NCBI GenBank assembly: GCA_019310535.1
Contig: JAFDED010000017.1
Span: forward strand, 1 to 64,000
Reading direction: 5' to 3'
Length of the DNA stretch: 64,000 nt
Origin: Deltaproteobacteria bacterium
Lineage (GTDB): Bacteria; Desulfobacterota; JAFDED01
Part shown: positions 58,476 through 64,000 of the stretch, one piece after another
Layout of the letters: each line of letters begins with the position of its first letter
How positions within the stretch are numbered: the first letter of the stretch is position 1
Position numbers and translations under genes: made by a program
The notes under the pieces: model-generated
Told to the model about the DNA's origin: nothing
What the model saw: the letters and a program-made list of their open reading frames with translations, nothing else
The model's database searches: none

Positions 58476-59093
58476 ATGATGATGAAAAAAGAGAAAGTAG
58501 TCATATTTGTGGCCGTTGCCTTTATGCTGGGATTCATATCCGGCACATTGATTACCGTTATGAAGACCTCGAATGAGTCTGTGCCGGTTGGCGGTACGTC
58601 GAGCGAAACGATCGGCCAGAAGCCTTCTCCCGTAACAGGGAGCGCGATAGATCCTGAGAAAGTGCGCCTTATGGAACAGGCTTTACTGGACAAAACAAGG
58701 CTGAATCCCGACCAGGCTGAAGCCTGGACACAATTGGGAAATTTTTACTTCGATACCAACCAATACCTGAAATCCATCGAGTCATATGAGCGCTCACTTG
58801 AATTAAAGCCGGATAATCCCCATGTGATGACAGACATGGGGATCATGTATCGCAGGGTGGGAAAGCCCGAGAAAGCGGCAGAACTTTTTCGTAAAGTTAC
58901 ACAAAAGGATCCTCGTCATGCGCAGAGCCTTTTTAATCTGGGCATCGTTTTGAAAAATGATCTGAATGACATCCCTGGCGCGATTGAAGCATGGGAGCAA
59001 TATCTCCAGATCGATCCAAACAACGTGCACGCTGGAATGGTTCGGTCATGGGTGGAGGAACTGAAAAAAGCAGGTCAAGGAGCAAGTAAATAG
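58476..59093 (+). CDS. membrane-anchored TPR protein
   Basis: N-terminal TM; AEAWTQLGNFYFDTNQYLKSIESYERSLELKPDNPHVMTDMGIMYRRVGKPEKAAELF. Confidence 0.88.
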   Translation: MMMKKEKVVIFVAVAFMLGFISGTLITVMKTSNESVPVGGTSSETIGQKPSPVTGSAIDPEKVRLMEQALLDKTRLNPDQAEAWTQLGNFYFDTNQYLKSIESYERSLELKPDNPHVMTDMGIMYRRVGKPEKAAELFRKVTQKDPRHAQSLFNLGIVLKNDLNDIPGAIEAWEQYLQIDPNNVHAGMVRSWVEELKKAGQGASK

Positions 59094-59099
59094 CCAACC

Positions 59100-60011
59100 A
59101 TGAATCCGATTAGATACTGGGTCCGGGCCACTCGGGCTCCCTTTCTCCAGGCCGCGTTGATACCCGTGCTGGTGGGAACGGCGGTGGCTTATGAGGAAGG
59201 ATTTTTCCATCTCTGGCTTTTCATCCTGGCCGCTGTGGCCAACATGGCCGTCAACGCGGGAACCAACCTGGTTAATGACTATTACGACCACCTGAGCGGC
59301 ACCGATGCGGCAAACATTCATCCGACCCCCTTTTCCGGCGGTAGCCGGATGATTCAGGAGGGAAAAATAAAACCGGATGTCGTCCTTCGCGCTGCCTGGG
59401 TTTGCTTTGGATTGGCTGTGGGTATCGGGCTTTACCTTGCCGCGTGCTCCGGCTGGCCGCTCATTGTCATCGGGGCGGTGGGGCTTAGTTGCGCCTTTGC
59501 ATATACGGCGTTCCCGTTCAAAATCGGCTATCGCGGGTACGGAGAAGTCATGGTTGGAATCTTGCTCGGTCCCCTGTCGGTCCTGGGGACTTATTTCGTC
59601 CAGGCCGGCCGATTTTCATGGAATGCTTTCTGGGCGTCTATTCCTGTCGGGATTCTGGTTGCAAGCATCCTGTATGTTAATGAGTTCCCGGATTACCAGG
59701 CAGATCGTAAGGTGGGAAAAAATCACCTCATTGTCCTCTTGGGGCCCGAACGAGCAGCCCGGGGATATCCCCTTTTGATGGCGGCTATATATCTCTCCAT
59801 AAGCCTTCCCATTCTTGCTGGAATATTGCCTTGGCTGGCGGTACTGTCCATAGGCACACTGCCGGTGGCGTGGAGGGCCGCCCGGGTGGTATTGCGGTTT
59901 TATAGTGACCCGGTGCGGATCATTCCTGCTCAGGCTGCAACAATTATGCTCCACGGCATCGTGGGATTGATCCTATCTGTCAGTTTCCTGGCACACCGCC
60001 TGGGTTTGTAA
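59100..60011 (+). CDS. menA: 1,4-dihydroxy-2-naphthoate prenyltransferase / UbiA family
   Basis: Multi-TM; NLVNDYYDHLSGTD, NEFPDYQADRKVGKNHLIVLLG. Confidence 0.85.
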   Translation: MNPIRYWVRATRAPFLQAALIPVLVGTAVAYEEGFFHLWLFILAAVANMAVNAGTNLVNDYYDHLSGTDAANIHPTPFSGGSRMIQEGKIKPDVVLRAAWVCFGLAVGIGLYLAACSGWPLIVIGAVGLSCAFAYTAFPFKIGYRGYGEVMVGILLGPLSVLGTYFVQAGRFSWNAFWASIPVGILVASILYVNEFPDYQADRKVGKNHLIVLLGPERAARGYPLLMAAIYLSISLPILAGILPWLAVLSIGTLPVAWRAARVVLRFYSDPVRIIPAQAATIMLHGIVGLILSVSFLAHRLGL

Positions 60012-60092
60012 TGGAAATGATGACAAGGTCATTGCGCCGGTTATATGGAGCCGGTGCGGGAAACACTGAGCGATTGGCCTTATAAAAAAAGA

Positions 60093-60462
60093 ATAGAATT
60101 GTCCATTTTGATCAGCTCAGCAACATATTGATCAAGGATATTACAGTCAAATCGCCGCCAATAATAATAGATGAAGAATGTTGTTGGGGTGGCCCGGACG
60201 ACAAGTCGTCCGGGTCGCGAAGCGACAAGAGGTTTTGCCCGGTGCACCCCGCGTCCGGGAACAATTAAACGAGCCATGTACTGCCTCTTGCTGCTGCGCA
60301 GCCCAGACAATAAATTGTCTGGACCACCCCTCATGGAACCTGAATGCCATTAAGGTGTGGCCGGTATTGAATCACAGCTTTCGGTCCAATGGTTAAGCAA
60401 TAAGAATTTCATAAAAATCAAGCAATTAACATTTATTTGATGACCTAACAGGATAATCCTAA
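60093..60462 (-). mobile_element. MITE-like non-autonomous repeat, copy 2 (inverted relative to copy 1)
   Basis: Reverse complement matches 27086-27452 nearly end to end; contains CCCGGACGACAAGTCGTCCGGG palindrome. Confidence 0.75.
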
Positions 60463-60471
60463 AAAAGAAAC

Positions 60472-61755
60472 ATGACGAACGTTATTGTTACCGCCCGGAG
60501 AGGACTTAGGGGAGAAGTAAAGGTTCCCGGAGACAAATCCATCTCCCATCGTGCGATCATCCTCTCTTCCATTGCCGAAGGAATCACCGGCATTCACGGC
60601 ATCCAGAGCGGAGAAGACGTGAGAAGAACCGCGGCTGCCTTTCAGACCATGGGGGTATCCATCACTCGGGAGGGCCGCAACGATCTCCGTGTTCATGGAG
60701 TAGGGCTTAAAGGTTTGAGAGAGCCAAATGAAGTGCTTGATCTGGGGAATTCCGGCACCAGTATGCGCCTTCTGGTGGGTTTGCTCAGCGGCCAGCGTTT
60801 TTTTTCCGTCTTGACTGGAGATCGATACTTATGCAATCGTCCCATGGGTCGAGTCAGCCGACCTCTGCGCTCCATGGGGGCCACCATTATGGGCAGGGAG
60901 GATGGGAACCTTCCCCCGCTGGCCGTGCGGGGCGGAGAACTGCATTCCATCAGCCATCGGCCGGAAAAAGCCAGTGCGCAGGTCAAATCCTGTCTGCTGC
61001 TGGCCGGCTTGTACGCAGAAGGCGGCGTAACCATCGAGGAGCCGGTGCCCACCAGGGACCACACCGAGCGAATGCTCGGGCTCTTCGGCTTGCCGCTGGA
61101 GATATCCGGCACCTCCATCCATCTGGAGGGCGGCCTGCAACTGCGCGGGGGGGAGGTATGGATCCCCGGAGATATATCGGGGGCGGCTTTTGTTCTGGCA
61201 GCGGCGCTCTTGGTACCGGACTCCGAAATCACCGTTAGGGATGTGGGAGTCAATCCCACCCGCACAGGCTTTCTGGACGCGATGGCGGCGATGGGAGGCC
61301 GGCTCAAGGTGGACAACCTTCGGGAGCGATCAGGGGAGCCCATCGCTGATATCTCAGCATACTGCGGCCCCCTAAAAGGAATCGAGCTGCGCGGCTCCGT
61401 CATCCCCGGGATTATCGACGAACTGCCCATACTCTCCGTTCTGGCCTCAGTCGCTGAAGGACAAACCGTTATAGCCGACGCCGGCGAGCTGCGAGTGAAG
61501 GAAACAGATAGAATCCGGGCCATGGTTGAAGGGCTCCGTAAGATGGGGGTGGATGTGGAGGAAAAGCCCGACGGATTGATAATACAGGGGAATCCATCAA
61601 TAAACGGGGCGCGATGCAGCAGCTATGGCGATCACCGAATAGCCATGTCGTTCATCATCGCCGGCTTGAGGGCGAGGGGAGAGACCATCGTGGAGGATAC
61701 AGACTGCGTAAATACCTCTTTCCCCGGATTCATGCGTTTACTGGAGTCCCTTTGA
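60472..61755 (+). CDS. aroA: 3-phosphoshikimate 1-carboxyvinyltransferase
   Basis: VPGDKSISHRAIIL, LDLGNSGTSMRLLVG, GDHRIAMSFIIAG. Confidence 0.96.
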   Translation: MTNVIVTARRGLRGEVKVPGDKSISHRAIILSSIAEGITGIHGIQSGEDVRRTAAAFQTMGVSITREGRNDLRVHGVGLKGLREPNEVLDLGNSGTSMRLLVGLLSGQRFFSVLTGDRYLCNRPMGRVSRPLRSMGATIMGREDGNLPPLAVRGGELHSISHRPEKASAQVKSCLLLAGLYAEGGVTIEEPVPTRDHTERMLGLFGLPLEISGTSIHLEGGLQLRGGEVWIPGDISGAAFVLAAALLVPDSEITVRDVGVNPTRTGFLDAMAAMGGRLKVDNLRERSGEPIADISAYCGPLKGIELRGSVIPGIIDELPILSVLASVAEGQTVIADAGELRVKETDRIRAMVEGLRKMGVDVEEKPDGLIIQGNPSINGARCSSYGDHRIAMSFIIAGLRARGETIVEDTDCVNTSFPGFMRLLESL

Positions 61756-62438
61756 GAGCCTCTCGCCTGGTTATCACCATTGACGGTCCATCCGGCGCGG
61801 GTAAAAGCACCCTTGCACGATTACTGGCCCTGCGATTGGGTATTCCGTACCTGGATACCGGGGCGCTGTATCGTACCGTGGCAGCGGAAGTGATTCGCCG
61901 TCGCATCGACATCGAGGATGACGACCAATTGGAGAGCCTGTGTCGGAACCTGGACATACGGATCCAATGGATCGAAGATCGGCTCCTTGTATTGTCTTCG
62001 GGACGAGATGTCAGCCAGGAAATTCGTTCGGAACGTGTGGGCCAGATGGCCTCTTGCATATCCGCCAAGGCCGCGGTCCGCAGAGCCCTGCTGGGACTCC
62101 AGCGTCAGATTGTCGCAAAAAATGGAGCGATCCTGGAGGGGAGGGATACCGGAACAGTGGTTGCACCGGATGCGCATGTGAAGTTTTACCTGGACGCCAG
62201 AGCAGAGGAAAGAGGTTTGCGAAGGTTCCGTGAGCTTCAGGAACAGGGGATGGATGTTCAACTGGAGTCGGTGATCCGGAGCATGTACCAGCGGGATCGG
62301 CAAGACCGGGAACGAGATCTGGCTCCTCTCCGACCCGCCCCGGACGCCGTGCTTATCGATACAACGGATAAAAGCATCGCAGACGTGATGGAGGAGATGA
62401 TCAGGCATGTCCGGAAGCGAATCCATGTGGAAGTCTGA
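61752..62438 (+). CDS. cmk: cytidylate kinase
   Basis: VITIDGPSGAGKSTLARLLALRLGIPYLDTGALYRTVA; TTG start at 61752 overlaps the aroA stop. Confidence 0.92.
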   Translation: MRASRLVITIDGPSGAGKSTLARLLALRLGIPYLDTGALYRTVAAEVIRRRIDIEDDDQLESLCRNLDIRIQWIEDRLLVLSSGRDVSQEIRSERVGQMASCISAKAAVRRALLGLQRQIVAKNGAILEGRDTGTVVAPDAHVKFYLDARAEERGLRRFRELQEQGMDVQLESVIRSMYQRDRQDRERDLAPLRPAPDAVLIDTTDKSIADVMEEMIRHVRKRIHVEV

Positions 62439-62571
62439 ACGCCCCCGGGCACAGCTTCCGTCAAGGCCCGCCAAGGATGGTTCCAGGCATCGTATACAGC
62501 ATTAGTGGCCTTATTACGGTTCTTGCGGGATATTTTTTCATGGAATGCGGCGAAAGATTAAAAAAAACTTG

Positions 62572-62589
62572 ATATTTAGCGCTAAATAT
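62572..62589. promoter_or_regulatory. perfect palindrome in putative rpsA promoter
   Basis: ATATTTAGCGCTAAATAT, between TTGATA (-35-like, 62569) and a TTAATA/TAATAT -10-like element. Confidence 0.5.
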
Positions 62590-62654
62590 GCGTTAATATA
62601 AAATTCGATGGGTAAGATGTTTTACAATATTTTCAACAATTGGGGGTAAAATTA

Positions 62655-64000
62655 ATGTGGGATCAGGATCAGAGTAATGAACATCACCAACAACAAGAGC
62701 CGGGGGATGGCAACAATGGAGAGAAAAAGTCCGAAGTAATGGAAGTCGCTCAAGAGGTGAATTCAGCAGAAGCAAAAAATGAAAAACCACAGGAAATTGA
62801 ACCTGCAGCGGATAATGCCCTACCGGAGTTTTTGGTAAGCGAAGAGAGAGAGAATTTCCAGTCCCTCTATGAAACGAGCTTGCGCAATATCCAGGAAGGG
62901 GAGGTTGTCAAAGGCACCATAGTCCACGTCGGCCCGGAAAACGTCATGGTGGATGTGGGGTACAAATCCGAGGGTGAGATTCCTCTTGAGGAGTTCAAGA
63001 ATGAGGATGGAAGCATAACCATTAAAGAAGGCGATGTGATCGACGTCCTTCTGGAGGTCCGAGAGGATGACGAGGGGGTCATCATCCTTTCAAAAGACAA
63101 GGCCGATAAGATCAAGATCTGGGAGGAAATTGCCCATGCTTATGAAACCGACGGTGTGATCCAGGGAAAGATTATTGCAAGGATTAAAGGAGGTCTTTCC
63201 GTGGATGTGGGTGTGCTGGCTTTCCTGCCCGGTTCCCAGGTGGATCTGCGCCCTGTGCGCAACCTTGAAAAACTCATCGGTCAGACCGCGGAATTTTCCG
63301 TCCTGAAATTCAACCGCAAGCGCAGCAACGTGGTGCTGTCGCGTCGAAAGGTTCTTGAGCGCGAGCGAGAAATACTAAAGGCGGAGGCCCTCAAGAGAAT
63401 CCGGGAAGGCGAGGTCATGGAGGGAGTGGTTAAAAACATCACGGAATATGGCGCCTTTATTGACCTTGGTGGGTTGGACGGACTTCTGCATATTACCGAC
63501 ATGTCGTGGGGCCGCATCAACTATCCAAAAGAAGTACTGGATGTGGGTGACACTATTCAGGTGAAGGTCTTAAAGTATGACCAAGAACGTGAGCGTGTCT
63601 CGCTGGGGCTTAAGCAGATGACACCCGATCCCTGGGAAAGAGTCGATCAGATATATCCAGTGGGGTCCCGACCCCAGGGAAAAGTGGTGAATATCACCGA
63701 TTATGGCGCATTCGTGGAACTTGAGCCAGGAGTGGAAGGATTAGTGCACGTCTCTGAGATGTCGTGGGCCAAAAAGCCACGCCATCCCTCACGCATTGTA
63801 AGCGTCGGCGATATGGTGGAAGTATGTGTTCTCAACCTGGATATACCCAATCGCCGCATATCTCTGGGAATGAAACAGGTCATGGAGAATCCCTGGACAG
63901 TCGTGGCCGCTAAATACCAGGAAGGCACCAAGATCGCTGGTCGAATAAGAAATATCACAGACTTTGGCATCTTTATCGGCCTGGACGAGGGTATCGATGG
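62655..64000 (+). CDS. rpsA: 30S ribosomal protein S1 (partial, runs off window)
   Basis: MWDQDQSNEHHQQQEPGDGNNGEKK...; repeated S1 motifs (GEVVKGTIVHVGPENVMVDVGYKSEG, GVVKNITEYGAFIDLGGLDGLLHITDMSWGRINYP); no stop before 64000. Confidence 0.95.
   Translation, partial: MWDQDQSNEHHQQQEPGDGNNGEKKSEVMEVAQEVNSAEAKNEKPQEIEPAADNALPEFLVSEERENFQSLYETSLRNIQEGEVVKGTIVHVGPENVMVDVGYKSEGEIPLEEFKNEDGSITIKEGDVIDVLLEVREDDEGVIILSKDKADKIKIWEEIAHAYETDGVIQGKIIARIKGGLSVDVGVLAFLPGSQVDLRPVRNLEKLIGQTAEFSVLKFNRKRSNVVLSRRKVLEREREILKAEALKRIREGEVMEGVVKNITEYGAFIDLGGLDGLLHITDMSWGRINYPKEVLDVGDTIQVKVLKYDQERERVSLGLKQMTPDPWERVDQIYPVGSRPQGKVVNITDYGAFVELEPGVEGLVHVSEMSWAKKPRHPSRIVSVGDMVEVCVLNLDIPNRRISLGMKQVMENPWTVVAAKYQEGTKIAGRIRNITDFGIFIGLDEGID

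Noticed and set aside
1-64000. CRISPR arrays, rRNA and tRNA genes
   Set aside because: No regularly spaced direct repeats of CRISPR type and no cloverleaf or rRNA-like segments recognised by eye; a tRNAscan/Infernal run would be needed to be certain.

Overview
The window looks like a moderately GC-rich anaerobic bacterial chromosome, probably Desulfobacterota/deltaproteobacterial. This is inferred from gene content only (TRAP and TTT carboxylate transporters, CooF/CooS-like proteins, a DUF2284 protein). Housekeeping genes: pheS-pheT, ilvE, menA, aroA-cmk-rpsA (rpsA runs off the right edge). Catabolic and transport genes: class III aminotransferase, TctC-TctB-TctA, HyuA-HyuB, a two-Cys Asp/Glu-racemase family protein, a gamma-glutamyltransferase family protein, an oppD-like gene broken by an in-frame TGA followed by oppF, an SSS symporter, and DctP-DctQ-DctM. 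Two accessory modules stand out. (1) At 15.4-20.2 kb, five genes encode a CooF-like ferredoxin, a short CooS/CODH homologue that keeps its B-cluster-type cysteines but appears to have lost most C-cluster ligands, an FAD/NAD oxidoreductase, a ferredoxin fused to an unknown domain, and a Cys-containing protein of unknown family. (2) At 20.9-26.9 kb, an NtrC-type regulator precedes two copies of a TGGCTGATATCAGCCA palindrome (one extends to a perfect 26-bp palindrome), a consensus -24/-12 sigma54 promoter, and cheW, a Tat-signal Cam-type gamma carbonic anhydrase and a chimeric chemoreceptor. Other items: an inverted pair of ~370-bp MITE-like repeats with imperfect TIRs, a palindromic repeat read in frame inside hyuA, a cheW pseudogene, strong hairpins after both solute-binding-protein genes, and a HicB-like gene inside the pheST operon. 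No CRISPR array, rRNA or tRNA was recognised.
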